Of a stretch of DNA of 64,000 bases, positions 51,502 through 60,854 are shown one piece after another. The notes below the pieces were generated by a model that saw only the letters and a program-made list of their open reading frames with translations, made no database searches and was not told the DNA's origin. The number at the start of each line of letters is the position of its first letter. Position 1 is the stretch's first letter. Source of the stretch: Paludibacteraceae bacterium (GTDB lineage: Bacteria > Bacteroidota > Bacteroidia > Bacteroidales > Paludibacteraceae); the NCBI GenBank assembly GCA_024401495.1, contig JAKSKW010000001.1, positions 1 through 64,000 on the forward strand, in the 5' to 3' direction. The position numbers and the translations under genes are program-made.

Positions 51502-53499
51502 ATGAGTATAGCAAAATACATGGTTTCGGCTTGTATGCTAACAAGCATCAGTGCGTCTGCGGTAGACATCAATCTTCCAGCATTGATGAAAACGTTAAAC
51601 AAGTCAGATGATCCAGTCCTTATGGTTATTGGAAAAGACGAGTACAGATACGACACTATCACACGCGGTGAATTCGAGTACATGTACAACAAGAACAACA
51701 ACATCTCGCTTGATGGTCCTATGAGCGTAGATGAATACAAAGAGTTGTTTGTCAATTACAAATTGAAAGCTTTCGACGCCACAAAGAGATTCCCAGATTT
51801 GAAGCTTAATTCTTACAAAAGCGAGCTTGAATCATACGCAAAGCATTTGGCATACCCTTACATGATAGATAAGACTTTGGAGCGACAGTTCATCAACGAG
51901 GCTTACAGACGTGAGCAGGAGAATGTAACGGCGAGCCACATTCTTATCAAGGGAGTCAACGAAAAATCAAGAAAGAAGATCGAAGATATCTACGCCCGTC
52001 TTAAGAAAGGTGAGAAATTTTTCGACTTGGCAAAAGCCAACTCAGATTGCGGTAGTGCAGCAAGAGGTGGATACTTAGGTGAATTCACTGTGTTTGATAT
52101 GGTCTACAGTTTCGAGACAGCGGCATACACTACACCAGTCGGAGAATTCAGCGAGCCATTTACGACTCAGTTTGGATACCATATCGTCTACGTTCACGAC
52201 CGCCGACCAAGAGCGATAAGTGTAGAGGCTCAGGAGATATTCTTCCCCGCAGAGACACGTGAGACATATGCAGACTCCATATTCGCAATTGCTAAGAAGA
52301 GCAAGAAGTTCGACAAAGTTGTCACAAAGTATTCACAGAAGGGCAACGCAAAGAAGGACAAAGGCCATATGTCTGTAAAAGACAACGGAATGTATCCTCA
52401 GGAGATTGTAGACAAACTATTCAAGATGCCTGTTGGAGACATTCAGAAGTTCAAGAGCCAGTTCGGATACCATATTCTCAAGGTCAACAAGATGGAGACA
52501 GCGTTGCCTCTTGACAGCGCAAAATATGAAGACTTGAAGAAAAAGGTTATGAGCGGAGACCGTTACGAGGCAGTAAAGGGACGTGTAGCCGCAATGCTTC
52601 GTGAAAAACGAGGATTCGCGGTCAACGACTCAATTCTAAATCTCGCTTCACGATTCCAATTCGTTGATTCTGGATTAATTGGGGATTCTTTGAATAAGAT
52701 CGACGGCACATGGTATGTCTACAATGGTGACGATATCACTACTGACATTTTCAAAAACGACCTTATAAAATTCCAGGCTTCATACAGACAAAAGACAGTC
52801 GACAGATATCTAAAGACAGCTATTCATATCGACACAAACGCGTCTTACAAGCAGAACCTGTTAAACTACATCTACACCAGAGTTGACGGTGACGCATTAA
52901 ACAACGAGTTGCTGAACATCGCAAAGAACAATAAAGAATTTGTTTATGCGTTAAAAGAATATAGCGACGGATTGCTTGTATACGCAGCAAGCGAACATAA
53001 CATTTGGGGAAACAAGTCAACAAAGCCGGACAGCTTGTCGAAATTCTTCCGCGCAAGAAAAGAGGATTACCAGTATGACGAGCCAAAATGGGTAGGAATC
53101 GTCTATTCTGTTGCGAACAAAGACACTTTGAAGAAGATTAAGAACTTGGCAGCCAAGAATCCAAACATGGACGCTTTTGATTTTCATGAGTTAATCAGAA
53201 AAAATGTTTGGAGCGGATTCATGAGCAAGAAGGGAGCTTGGAAAGCTGGAGAGAATGCCATCTTGGACAAATATTACTTCAAGACAATTCCTGCCGACTC
53301 AACAGTAGAGACTCCAAAATTCCCAATCGTCTACTTATATGGCGAGGAGTCCAAGATTCCACAATGGCACACATTGGTAAAGGGCAAGGTTATCGCCGAT
53401 TACCAAAAAGAGCTGGAGAAGAATTGGATTATGAACAACAAACGAATCTATCCAGTTGTCATTAAAGAAGACGTTTACAAAACAGTGAATAACCATTAA
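51502..53499 (+). CDS. Periplasmic peptidyl-prolyl isomerase (parvulin, PpiD/SurA-like)
   Basis: 665 aa. A short hydrophobic signal (MSIAKYMVSACMLTSISASA) directs it to the periplasm. A rotamase (parvulin) domain at about 135-235 has ASHILIKG, FDLAKANSDCGSAARGGYLGEF and FGYHIVYVHDRR; a second copy at about 250-335 (GHMSVKDNGMYPQEIVDKLF, FGYHILKV) is more divergent. It is the first gene of a four-gene operon and should assist folding of outer-membrane proteins. TAAATTTG at 51471-51478 is a -7 box 24 bases before the start. Confidence 0.92.
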   Translation: MSIAKYMVSACMLTSISASAVDINLPALMKTLNKSDDPVLMVIGKDEYRYDTITRGEFEYMYNKNNNISLDGPMSVDEYKELFVNYKLKAFDATKRFPDLKLNSYKSELESYAKHLAYPYMIDKTLERQFINEAYRREQENVTASHILIKGVNEKSRKKIEDIYARLKKGEKFFDLAKANSDCGSAARGGYLGEFTVFDMVYSFETAAYTTPVGEFSEPFTTQFGYHIVYVHDRRPRAISVEAQEIFFPAETRETYADSIFAIAKKSKKFDKVVTKYSQKGNAKKDKGHMSVKDNGMYPQEIVDKLFKMPVGDIQKFKSQFGYHILKVNKMETALPLDSAKYEDLKKKVMSGDRYEAVKGRVAAMLREKRGFAVNDSILNLASRFQFVDSGLIGDSLNKIDGTWYVYNGDDITTDIFKNDLIKFQASYRQKTVDRYLKTAIHIDTNASYKQNLLNYIYTRVDGDALNNELLNIAKNNKEFVYALKEYSDGLLVYAASEHNIWGNKSTKPDSLSKFFRARKEDYQYDEPKWVGIVYSVANKDTLKKIKNLAAKNPNMDAFDFHELIRKNVWSGFMSKKGAWKAGENAILDKYYFKTIPADSTVETPKFPIVYLYGEESKIPQWHTLVKGKVIADYQKELEKNWIMNNKRIYPVVIKEDVYKTVNNH

Positions 53500-53501
53500 A
53501 T

Positions 53502-54365
53502 ATGGCAAACACAAAAAAAATATTTGAAATGATCGGAATAGCAGCACTAACTTCTATGTGCTGCTTTTCGTCATGTAAATACTTCGGTAAAGGAGTAACG
53601 CCTATCGCAGAGCTGAACGGCAAACCTCTATACGAAGATGATGTCAAGAGTGTTCTTTCTCCAGACATGTCTTACGAAGACAGCGTTAAGAGCGTCGACA
53701 ACTACATCCGCAACTGGGCTGTAGAGGAGCTACTATACCTAAGGGCGGAGGAGAACATCACGGAGACAGAGGAGGTGGATCTACTTGTTGAAAAATACCG
53801 TAAATCATTGATGATCTACGAGTATCAGCAACATTTGATACGTGAGAAGCTAAGTAATCCAATCAAAGAGACTGACCTTATTGACTTCTACAATAATAAC
53901 GCTGATCTTTACACCGCTCACGAGACTCTGTTCAACGGAATCTTCATCACAATGCCAGTAAAGTCGCAGGCAAAGGCAGAGATCAACCCATTGCTTAAGT
54001 TTGCAGACATCAACATCAGCGCTATAGAGCCTATCGCGACAAAATATAGCTTGAAAATCAAATATTTCGATAACGAATGGACTCCTATCGCAGCCGTCCA
54101 GCGTCTTGGAATGTCTGATATCTCGCGTACCCACTCATTTGAGAACAAGAACCATTTCGAGAGTACAGACGAAGAAAACATCTATATATTAGTGGTTCAA
54201 GACCACATCAAGGTCGGAGACAAACAACCTTTCGTCTACGTAAAGGAAAGAATCGAGAACATGATGATTGAGCAGAAAAAAGCAAATTTCTTACGTAAAC
54301 TTGCCGACGACGCATACAACGAAGCTATCAAGTCGGGTGCTTTGAAGAGAAACGAGAAAAAATGA
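53502..54365 (+). CDS. SurA-N-like periplasmic lipoprotein without PPIase motifs
   Basis: 287 aa. Lipoprotein signal with IAALTSMCCFSSC. Helical N-terminal SurA/PrsA-like part (AELNGKPLYEDDVKSVL, DNYIRNWAVEELLYLRAEENI); the region where a parvulin domain would lie (about 125-230) lacks the His/Cys and GYH hallmarks. It starts 2 bases after the first isomerase and overlaps the next by 4. A chaperone role without isomerase activity is inferred from position. Confidence 0.78.
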   Translation: MANTKKIFEMIGIAALTSMCCFSSCKYFGKGVTPIAELNGKPLYEDDVKSVLSPDMSYEDSVKSVDNYIRNWAVEELLYLRAEENITETEEVDLLVEKYRKSLMIYEYQQHLIREKLSNPIKETDLIDFYNNNADLYTAHETLFNGIFITMPVKSQAKAEINPLLKFADINISAIEPIATKYSLKIKYFDNEWTPIAAVQRLGMSDISRTHSFENKNHFESTDEENIYILVVQDHIKVGDKQPFVYVKERIENMMIEQKKANFLRKLADDAYNEAIKSGALKRNEKK

Positions 54366-55711
54366 AAAAGACAAAATTAATTTCCATATTGTTTTGGCTG
54401 AACCTTGCGGTTTCAGCATTTTCACAAAACAACATAGTAGATGAGATCGCATGGATTGTCGGCGACGAAATCATCCTAAAATCCGACGTTGAGGAACAGA
54501 GAGTCCGCATGCAGATGGAAGGTGAGAAAATCAACGGAGATCCATACTGTTACATTCCAGAGCAGATGGCTCTTACAAAGCTGTTTCTCGACCAGGCAAG
54601 AATAGACAGTATTGAAGCAGACGAGAAGCAGGTCGACCAGCAGGTGGAGATGCGACTAAACTATATGGTTGGACAGATTGGATCTAAGGATAAACTTGCA
54701 GAGTATTTCATGAAAGACTACGAGGATATCCGCAACGAGTTGAAAGAGATGGTCCGCACTCAGCAGTTAGTGCAACAGGTGCAGAACAAGATCGTCGGCC
54801 ACGTACAGTCCACTCCAGCAGAAATACGCAAATACGTCAACAGTCTTCCTGACGATAGTCTTCCTAACATTCCAAACCAAGTGGAGGTGCAGATCTTGAC
54901 TGTCGAGCCATACATCACAAAAGAGGAGATTGAAGAGGTGAAGGACAAACTTCGCGACTTCCAGAAGCGTTGTGACGATGGTAGCACTTCCTTCTCCACA
55001 TTGGCAATCTTCTACTCAGAAGACACGGAGAGCGCTAAGAGAGGCGGCGAGCTTGGATTCATGGGTAGAGGTCAGTTGGTAAAAGAGTTTGCCGACGTCG
55101 CATTTGCAATGTACGAGCCAGGCAAAATCTCCAAGATTGTGGAGAGTGAGTTTGGATTCCACATTATCCAGCTTATCGAAAGAAAAGACGAGAAAGTGAA
55201 CACACGTCATATTCTGCTTAAGCCAAAGGCTTCTTTGGAAAACATGAACAAGGCTAAGGAGCGTATCGACAGTATCGCCAACATCATTAACGAAAAGAAG
55301 TTCACTTTTGAGCAGTGTGTAGCTCTTTACTCAACAGACAAGAACACTCGTAACTGTTCAGGTATACTTACTAACATGCAGACTGGTTCGACTAAGCACC
55401 AGATGCAGGAGCTTCCTCAGGAGGTCGGTAGAGCAGTCTACTCTTTGGAAGAGGGAGAGATATCAAAACCATTCCTAATGGTAGACCGTTCAGGAAAGCA
55501 AGTGTACTGTATTGCTAAGTTGAGAAGCAAAACAAAAGCACACAAAGCAGACATGAGCCACGACTTCGCTCTACTTAAAAATATGTATGAGGCACATAAG
55601 AAGCAGGAGAAGTTGGACAACTGGATCGCTAAGAAACAGAAGCAGACTTATGTCCGTATTGATGAGAAATGGAAGAAGTGTGACTTCGAACATGAAGGTT
55701 GGATTAAATAA
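54362..55711 (+). CDS. surA: SurA-like periplasmic chaperone/isomerase
   Basis: 449 aa, close to SurA. Signal MKKTKLISILFWLNLAVSAFSQ; a SurA N-terminal domain begins VDEIAWIVGDEIILKSDVEEQRVR. Two parvulin domains: about 170-275 (VEVQILTVEP, FYSEDTESAKRGGELGFMGRGQLVKEF, FGFHIIQLIE) and about 280-385 (NTRHILLKPKASL). SurA guides outer-membrane proteins to the BAM complex. Start ATG overlaps the previous stop (AAAAAATGA). The call to SurA is by architecture and neighbours; Bacteroidota paralogues exist. Confidence 0.88.
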   Translation: MKKTKLISILFWLNLAVSAFSQNNIVDEIAWIVGDEIILKSDVEEQRVRMQMEGEKINGDPYCYIPEQMALTKLFLDQARIDSIEADEKQVDQQVEMRLNYMVGQIGSKDKLAEYFMKDYEDIRNELKEMVRTQQLVQQVQNKIVGHVQSTPAEIRKYVNSLPDDSLPNIPNQVEVQILTVEPYITKEEIEEVKDKLRDFQKRCDDGSTSFSTLAIFYSEDTESAKRGGELGFMGRGQLVKEFADVAFAMYEPGKISKIVESEFGFHIIQLIERKDEKVNTRHILLKPKASLENMNKAKERIDSIANIINEKKFTFEQCVALYSTDKNTRNCSGILTNMQTGSTKHQMQELPQEVGRAVYSLEEGEISKPFLMVDRSGKQVYCIAKLRSKTKAHKADMSHDFALLKNMYEAHKKQEKLDNWIAKKQKQTYVRIDEKWKKCDFEHEGWIK

Positions 55712-55723
55712 GAGATCCGATAG

Positions 55724-57226
55724 ATGAGTCTATTAAAAAAGACATATTTATATTTACTTTGCATTTTTGCAGTTTCAGCAAATGCGGCAACTAATGTGAT
55801 CCTTGAACATAGTGAAGAGCTATCTTTCGACAAGGAACACGGTCGTGACTATCAGATTCTGCGTGGAAATGTCAGATTCCGTCACGACGACGCTGTGATG
55901 TACTGCGACAGTGCGTATTTCTACGACACCAACAATTCGTTTGACGCTTTCGGCAACTGTCGCGTGGTGCAGGACACTATGACGATGACATCCAAATCGA
56001 TGTACTACGATGGCAACACACGAATCATCAAAGTGCGTGGTGGCGCTGAGCTCCGTAATGGCGGAATGACTCTGACTACCGACTGGCTCGACTATTATCG
56101 TGATGCAAACTACGGCTATTACGCCGACGGTGGCCATCTCGTCGATCCACAGTTTGATATCGTCTCAAAAGTGGGCTACTACTACCCTAACTCAAAAGTG
56201 TCGTTCTTCAAAGGCGATGTCACGATGATAAGCGGAGAGACGAAGATTCTGACAGACTCGCTGAAGTTTGACCAAAAACAGAATATCTCATCCGTGTTCG
56301 GACCTTCGACTATCTATCACACCGACTACACAATTGAGACAACCCACGCATGGACAAACACCGTCGACAGATATGGTAGGCTTTACAACCATTCCGTCTT
56401 GACAAGCAAGAAAGGCTCAAAAATGACAGCCGACTCCATCTACTTCTCAAGTTTGACTAATATAGTGGAGATGTGGGGCGACGCATTGGCACTCGACGAC
56501 TCGTCGCACACCGGTTTTTCCGGCGATTACGCATGGATGCAGAACAATCCTAACAGCGGTCTCGTAGTAGGCAAAGCCTGCATGATGGATTTCTCCAACC
56601 CAGACGACACAATGTTTGTGCATGGAGACACCATCAAGTATCGTCAGTCTATCGTCGACACTACAAAAAGAGAACTTTATGCCTTCTACCATGTCAAGCT
56701 ATTCAGCAACGACATGCAGGCAAAGGGTGATTCAATGTCGTACATAGAATTGGATTCTTTGATCCGTCTTGACGGCAATCCAGTGCTATGGTCGGATGAA
56801 AGCCAGATCACAGGAGACACCATCAAGATCTTCACTAAAAACAACAAGCCAAACTGGATGCACGTCCGTGGCAACGCATTCGTGATCCAACAGCAGGCCA
56901 TCGACTGCTTCGACCAGCTTAACGGACGTGAAGCCAAAGGTTATTTCGTAAGAAGCTATCTTGATCATCTCGACATGATGGGAAACGCGACATCCGTTTA
57001 CTATGCTCAAGACGACTACAACAAACTAATCGGAATCAATAAGTGTGAAGGACAGATGCTATCGATTTTCTTGCACAACAAAAAAATGGATAGAATCAAG
57101 ATGACGCCTGAATCAAAAGGCACAATGTATCCTCCGGGACAAATTCCAGAGAAGGAAAAAACATTAAGAGGTTTCAACTGGAGAGAAGAGGAAAGACCTT
57201 TGTCTAAAGAGGATATTTTTAAATAA
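55724..57226 (+). CDS. OstA/LptA-like protein
   Basis: 500 aa. Signal MSLLKKTYLYLLCIFAVSANA, then repeated OstA-type beta-jellyroll units: LRGNVRFRHDDAVMYCDSAYFYDTNNSFDAFGNCRV (about 45-80) and several later repetitions (YVFHVKLFSNDMQAKGDSMSY-like). OstA/LptA proteins bridge lipopolysaccharide transport across the periplasm; this long Bacteroidota form has more repeat units than E. coli LptA. Last gene of the SurA operon (12-base gap), tying lipopolysaccharide transport to outer-membrane protein folding. Confidence 0.9.
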   Translation: MSLLKKTYLYLLCIFAVSANAATNVILEHSEELSFDKEHGRDYQILRGNVRFRHDDAVMYCDSAYFYDTNNSFDAFGNCRVVQDTMTMTSKSMYYDGNTRIIKVRGGAELRNGGMTLTTDWLDYYRDANYGYYADGGHLVDPQFDIVSKVGYYYPNSKVSFFKGDVTMISGETKILTDSLKFDQKQNISSVFGPSTIYHTDYTIETTHAWTNTVDRYGRLYNHSVLTSKKGSKMTADSIYFSSLTNIVEMWGDALALDDSSHTGFSGDYAWMQNNPNSGLVVGKACMMDFSNPDDTMFVHGDTIKYRQSIVDTTKRELYAFYHVKLFSNDMQAKGDSMSYIELDSLIRLDGNPVLWSDESQITGDTIKIFTKNNKPNWMHVRGNAFVIQQQAIDCFDQLNGREAKGYFVRSYLDHLDMMGNATSVYYAQDDYNKLIGINKCEGQMLSIFLHNKKMDRIKMTPESKGTMYPPGQIPEKEKTLRGFNWREEERPLSKEDIFK

Positions 57227-57340
57227 TTAATAGTTAACAATTAATGATTAATAATGGAGGGAAGGCATCCAATCTAACATTAATCATTAACCAACTTAAC
57301 TTACTATTAATTATTAACCATTAACTATTAACTACAAAGA
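57223..57340. repeat. A/T-rich TTAATNATTAA-type repeat between the OstA gene and proA
   Basis: Many related words (TTAATAGTTAAC, AATTAATGATTAAT, ATTAATCATTAACC, ATTAACTATTAAC) occur in both orientations, flanking a short unique core near 57255-57280. The region is able to fold into a long A/T hairpin. No gene is seen. Confidence 0.65.
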
Positions 57341-57343
57341 ATT

Positions 57344-58588
57344 ATGAGCAATATAGATATTTTCAAAAAGGTACAGAAGGCATCAGCTGAATTGAACCTT
57401 CTTTCTGAAAACAAGATCAACGAGATCCTTCGTGCTTTGGCAGACGCCGCAGAAAACAACTGTGCAGAGATCTTAGCAGCCAACGAGAAAGATTTGGCTA
57501 AGATGGATCCAGCCAACCCAATGTACGACCGTCTAAAACTTACAAAGGAGCGTATCGACGGAATTGCGTCAGACATCCGCAACGTCGCTACCCTACCGTC
57601 GCCACTTGGCAAGACATCTAAGGAGAACACTCTTCCAAACGGTTTGAAGATCAAACGTGTGAGTGTGCCATTCGGTGTGATCGGAATCATCTATGAGGCT
57701 CGTCCAAACGTGACTTTCGACGTGTTCAGCCTATGCTTGAAGTCGGGCAACGCTTGTGTGCTAAAGGGAGGAACAGACGCATTCGACAGCAACTCAGCTA
57801 TCGTCAATGTCATCCACAACGTATTGAAGCAGCACAACGTCAATCCAGACATCGTGGCTCTTATGCCAGCTGGACGTGAGGCCACAGCCGATTTGCTTGC
57901 CGCACGTGATTACGTCGACTTGCTTATTCCACGAGGAAGCGCAGGTTTGATCAAATTCGTAAGAGAGAACGCTAAGGTTAATGTCATCGAGACAGGAGCC
58001 GGAGTGGTCCACACATATTTCGACAAGGCTGGTGATTTGGAGAAAGGTAAGGCCATCGTCAACAACGGTAAGACACGCCGTGTGAGTGTCTGCAACGCAC
58101 TCGACTGCTTGATCATCCACAAGGATCGTCTTAACGACATTGATGCTCTATGCGCACCACTTGCAGCAAGCAACGTCAAACTATACTGCGACGACGCTTC
58201 GTTTGCAGCCTTGAAGCAGTATCCAGCAGAACTTAAGAACCACGCCACACCAGACGATTTCGGTTGTGAGTTCCAGGACTACAAGATGGCAATCAAAACT
58301 GTAGGTTGTGTGAACTGTGCAATCGACCACATCTCAAAATATTCGTCTAAGCACTCAGAAGCTATAATCAGCGAGAACAAGGAGACTCTTGCCAAATTCG
58401 TCAAGATGGTGGATGCTGCCTGCGTCTACCAGAATGCTCCAACAAGCTTCACAGACGGAGCTCAGTTCGGCCTAGGTGCTGAGATCGGAATCTCCACTCA
58501 GAAGCTTCATGCCCGTGGACCTATGGCACTTGAGGAGATCACAACCTACAAGTGGATCATCGAAGGCAACGGACAAGTAAGGAAATAA
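57344..58588 (+). CDS. proA: Glutamate-5-semialdehyde dehydrogenase
   Basis: 414 aa. Second step of proline synthesis: reduces gamma-glutamyl phosphate with [41 protein letters not shown] (about 107-142) is the NADP-binding block, and the catalytic Cys lies in [14 protein letters not shown] (about 246-258). [11 protein letters not shown] and [17 protein letters not shown] are further family segments. No proB is adjacent in the window. The TAA stop is the first three bases of a TAAATGC heptamer array. Confidence 0.96.
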   Translation: MSNIDIFKKVQKASAELNLLSENKINEILRALADAAENNCAEILAANEKDLAKMDPANPMYDRLKLTKERIDGIASDIRNVATLPSPLGKTSKENTLPNGLKIKRVSVPFGVIGIIYEARPNVTFDVFSLCLKSGNACVLKGGTDAFDSNSAIVNVIHNVLKQHNVNPDIVALMPAGREATADLLAARDYVDLLIPRGSAGLIKFVRENAKVNVIETGAGVVHTYFDKAGDLEKGKAIVNNGKTRRVSVCNALDCLIIHKDRLNDIDALCAPLAASNVKLYCDDASFAALKQYPAELKNHATPDDFGCEFQDYKMAIKTVGCVNCAIDHISKYSSKHSEAIISENKETLAKFVKMVDAACVYQNAPTSFTDGAQFGLGAEIGISTQKLHARGPMALEEITTYKWIIEGNGQVRK

Positions 58589-58641
58589 ATGCTAAATGCT
58601 AAATGCTAAATGCTAAATGCTAAATGCTAAATGCTAAATGC
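58586..58641. repeat. Heptamer tandem repeat TAAATGC, eight copies
   Basis: Eight perfect 7-base units, the first providing the proA stop codon. No spacers. Comparable in design to the YCATCAA array at 1-63. Confidence 0.95.
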
Positions 58642-58666
58642 AATTAATTATTAAATTTAAATATGA

Positions 58667-59029
58667 ATGAAAGAGAATATTGTTGAGTCAAAAAGTTTGG
58701 AATTTGCTGTGAGATGTGTAAACCTTTACAAATATCTCAATTCAGAGAAAAAGGAATACATTCTTTCAAAGCAATTAGTAAGAAGCGGCACAAGCATTGG
58801 AGCAAACATAAAAGAAGCTATAAGAGGACAAAGCAACGCTGACTTTCTTTCAAAAATGAGCATATCATTGAAAGAAGCTAACGAAACAGAATATTGGTTA
58901 ACGTTACTTGAGAAGACAAATTATTTGACATCTATCCAATTTCAATCTATGTATACTGATTGTAAAGAATTAATTGCTCTTCTCACAAGCATAACCAAGA
59001 CTGTCAAACAGAATATTAACAAAGGATAA
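58667..59029 (+). CDS. Four-helix-bundle protein (S23/23S rRNA IVS-like)
   Basis: 120 aa, the common Bacteroidota four-helix-bundle family first seen as ORFs in 23S rRNA intervening sequences. It has KSLEFAVRCVNLYKYL, SKQLVRSGTSIGANIKEAIRGQS (about 36-58) and FLSKMSISLKEANETEYWL (about 62-80), the family core. Function is not established; homologues serve as the Avd accessory protein of diversity-generating retroelements, but no reverse transcriptase or template repeat is present. It is isolated between the heptamer array and ATGC/TTTCGC-rich spacer DNA, as if inserted between proA and argF'. Confidence 0.88.
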   Translation: MKENIVESKSLEFAVRCVNLYKYLNSEKKEYILSKQLVRSGTSIGANIKEAIRGQSNADFLSKMSISLKEANETEYWLTLLEKTNYLTSIQFQSMYTDCKELIALLTSITKTVKQNINKG

Positions 59030-59089
59030 ATGCAAACTGCGACACTATAATTTCGCATTTCGCATTTATAATATATAATTTAAAAAAAG

Positions 59090-60046
59090 ATGAGATATTA
59101 TACAGGAGTCAAGGATCTTGGCGATTTGAACGCAGCCGTTAAGGAGGCATTGGAAGTTAAGAAGAACAGATTTGGATACCAGCATCTTGGCAAGAACAAG
59201 ACATTGCTTATGGTATTCTTCAACAACAGTTTGCGTACACGCTTGTCTACTCAGAAGGCAGGTATGAACCTTGGAATGAACACAATGGTTCTAGACGTAA
59301 ACCAGGGAGCATGGAAACTTGAGACAGAGCGTGGCGTCATCATGGACGGAGACAAGAGCGAACACTTGCTTGAGGCAATCCCAGTGATGGCATCATTCTG
59401 CGACATCATCGGAGTAAGAAGTTTCGCACGTTTCGAGAGCAAGCAGTTCGACTACGAGGAGACAATCATCAACCAGTTTATCAAGTACTCTGGCAAACCA
59501 GTTTTCTCAATGGAGTCAGCCACTTGCCACCCACTACAGGCATTCGCAGACCTTATCACAATCGAGGAGTTTAAGGAGGTTAAGCGTCCAAAGGTAGTGT
59601 TGACATGGGCACCGCATCCAAAAGCACTTCCACAGGCTGTGCCAAACTCATTCGCTGATTTCATGAATGAGGCCGACGTCGACTTCGTAATCACACATCC
59701 AAAGGGATACGAGTTGGCAGAGCAGTTCGTAAGAGGAGCAAAGGTAGAGTATGATCAGGACAAGGCGCTTGCCGGAGCTGATTTCGTATATGCAAAAAAC
59801 TGGAGTGCATACCAGGATCCTAACTACGGACAGATTTTGAGCAAGGACATGTCGTGGACAATCACAACAGAGAAAATGGCGTTGACAAACAACGGACACT
59901 TCATGCACTGTTTGCCAGTGCGCCGTAACATGATTGTTACAGACGACGTGATCGAGAGCCCACGTTCATTGGTTATTCCAGAGGCAGCCAACAGAGAGAT
60001 CTCTGCAGAGGTAGTATTGAAGAGAATATTAGAGACTGAATTTTAA
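59090..60046 (+). CDS. argF': N-succinylornithine carbamoyltransferase (argF'-type)
   Basis: 318 aa. Carbamoyl-phosphate site FNNSLRTRLSTQ (about 44-55), the HCLPVRRN segment near the C-terminus (about 274-281) and MTWAPHP-like TWAPHPKALPQAVPN are strongly conserved with the Bacteroides fragilis enzyme, which carbamoylates N-succinyl-L-ornithine for arginine synthesis. Position 90, which is Pro in B. fragilis and Glu in the acetylornithine enzyme of Xanthomonas, is Ser here (DGDKSEHLL); a Ser replacement at this site was reported to favour the succinyl substrate. Co-directional with proA, so glutamate-derived amino acid genes cluster here. Confidence 0.93.
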   Translation: MRYYTGVKDLGDLNAAVKEALEVKKNRFGYQHLGKNKTLLMVFFNNSLRTRLSTQKAGMNLGMNTMVLDVNQGAWKLETERGVIMDGDKSEHLLEAIPVMASFCDIIGVRSFARFESKQFDYEETIINQFIKYSGKPVFSMESATCHPLQAFADLITIEEFKEVKRPKVVLTWAPHPKALPQAVPNSFADFMNEADVDFVITHPKGYELAEQFVRGAKVEYDQDKALAGADFVYAKNWSAYQDPNYGQILSKDMSWTITTEKMALTNNGHFMHCLPVRRNMIVTDDVIESPRSLVIPEAANREISAEVVLKRILETEF

Positions 60047-60066
60047 TAAATAAAAACAAAAGGAAA

Positions 60067-60771
60067 ATGAAAAAGGAGTATTTAGCAGAGATGCTAGGCA
60101 CAATGGTGCTTGTTCTCATGGGATGTGGTGCTGCAGTAGCACTAGGTTGTTCATCTAACTGTGCTGGTCTAGGCGTAGTCAATGCAGGATCAGTTATTGG
60201 TACATCAATGGCATTCGGTTTGGCAGTTGTAGCGATGGCATACGCTATCGGTGGAATCAGCGGTTGCCACATCAACCCAGCAATCACACTTGCTTGCTTG
60301 ATGTCAAAGCGTATGTCAGGTAAAGACGCTGGTATGTATATGGCATTCCAGACAATCGGAGCATTCATCGGAAGCGGTCTTCTTCTTGCGTTGACTTCAA
60401 ACGTTGATGGTCTTGCAGGAACAGGAGCAAACGCATGTCAGGATGGAGTTTCTGTAGTTGGTGGTCTACTTGCTGAGATCATCTTTACATTTGTATTTGT
60501 ATCAGTAGTGCTATTCTCTACAGATTCAAAGAAGGGAGCAGGAGAGTTCGCTGGTCTTGCTATCGGACTATCATTGATTTTGGTTCACTTGGCATGTATC
60601 CGCTACACAGGAACATCAGTTAACCCAGCTCGTTCAATCGCTCCTGCTGTATTCCAGGGTGGAGAGGCATTGTCACAGCTTTGGATTTTCATCGTAGGTC
60701 CATTCGTTGGAGCTGCAATTTCAGCAGTAGTTTACAACTGCATCTCAGGAAACTGTGGCAAGGAAGACTAA
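60067..60771 (+). CDS. Aquaporin/glycerol facilitator (MIP family)
   Basis: 234 aa, six membrane helices. The two pore motifs are HINPAIT (about 78-84) and SVNPARS (about 185-191). Narrow residues near the second motif (CIRYTGTSVNPARS) look more like water channels (AqpZ) than GlpF. The segment CAALGCSSNCAGL-type Cys-rich loop near residue 20-35 and CQDG near 125 are unusual extra cysteines. It starts 20 bases after argF' and ends at a strong terminator. Confidence 0.92.
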   Translation: MKKEYLAEMLGTMVLVLMGCGAAVALGCSSNCAGLGVVNAGSVIGTSMAFGLAVVAMAYAIGGISGCHINPAITLACLMSKRMSGKDAGMYMAFQTIGAFIGSGLLLALTSNVDGLAGTGANACQDGVSVVGGLLAEIIFTFVFVSVVLFSTDSKKGAGEFAGLAIGLSLILVHLACIRYTGTSVNPARSIAPAVFQGGEALSQLWIFIVGPFVGAAISAVVYNCISGNCGKED

Positions 60772-60794
60772 TCTGATTTTTAACAAACAAAACA

Positions 60795-60824
60795 AAGGCT
60801 GTCTCATTTGAGGCAGCCTTTTGT
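60795..60824 (+). terminator. Terminator after the aquaporin gene
   Basis: AAGGCTGTCTC / GAGGCAGCCTT arms (60795-60805, 60810-60820; one G-T pair), loop ATTT, followed by TTGTGTTTT. Confidence 0.9.
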
Positions 60825-60854
60825 GTTTTATATATCACGGGATCTCATATTATC

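Noticed and set aside
58667..59029. Accessory (Avd) gene of a diversity-generating retroelement
   Set aside because: No reverse transcriptase, template or variable repeat nearby; only the general four-helix-bundle family can be supported.
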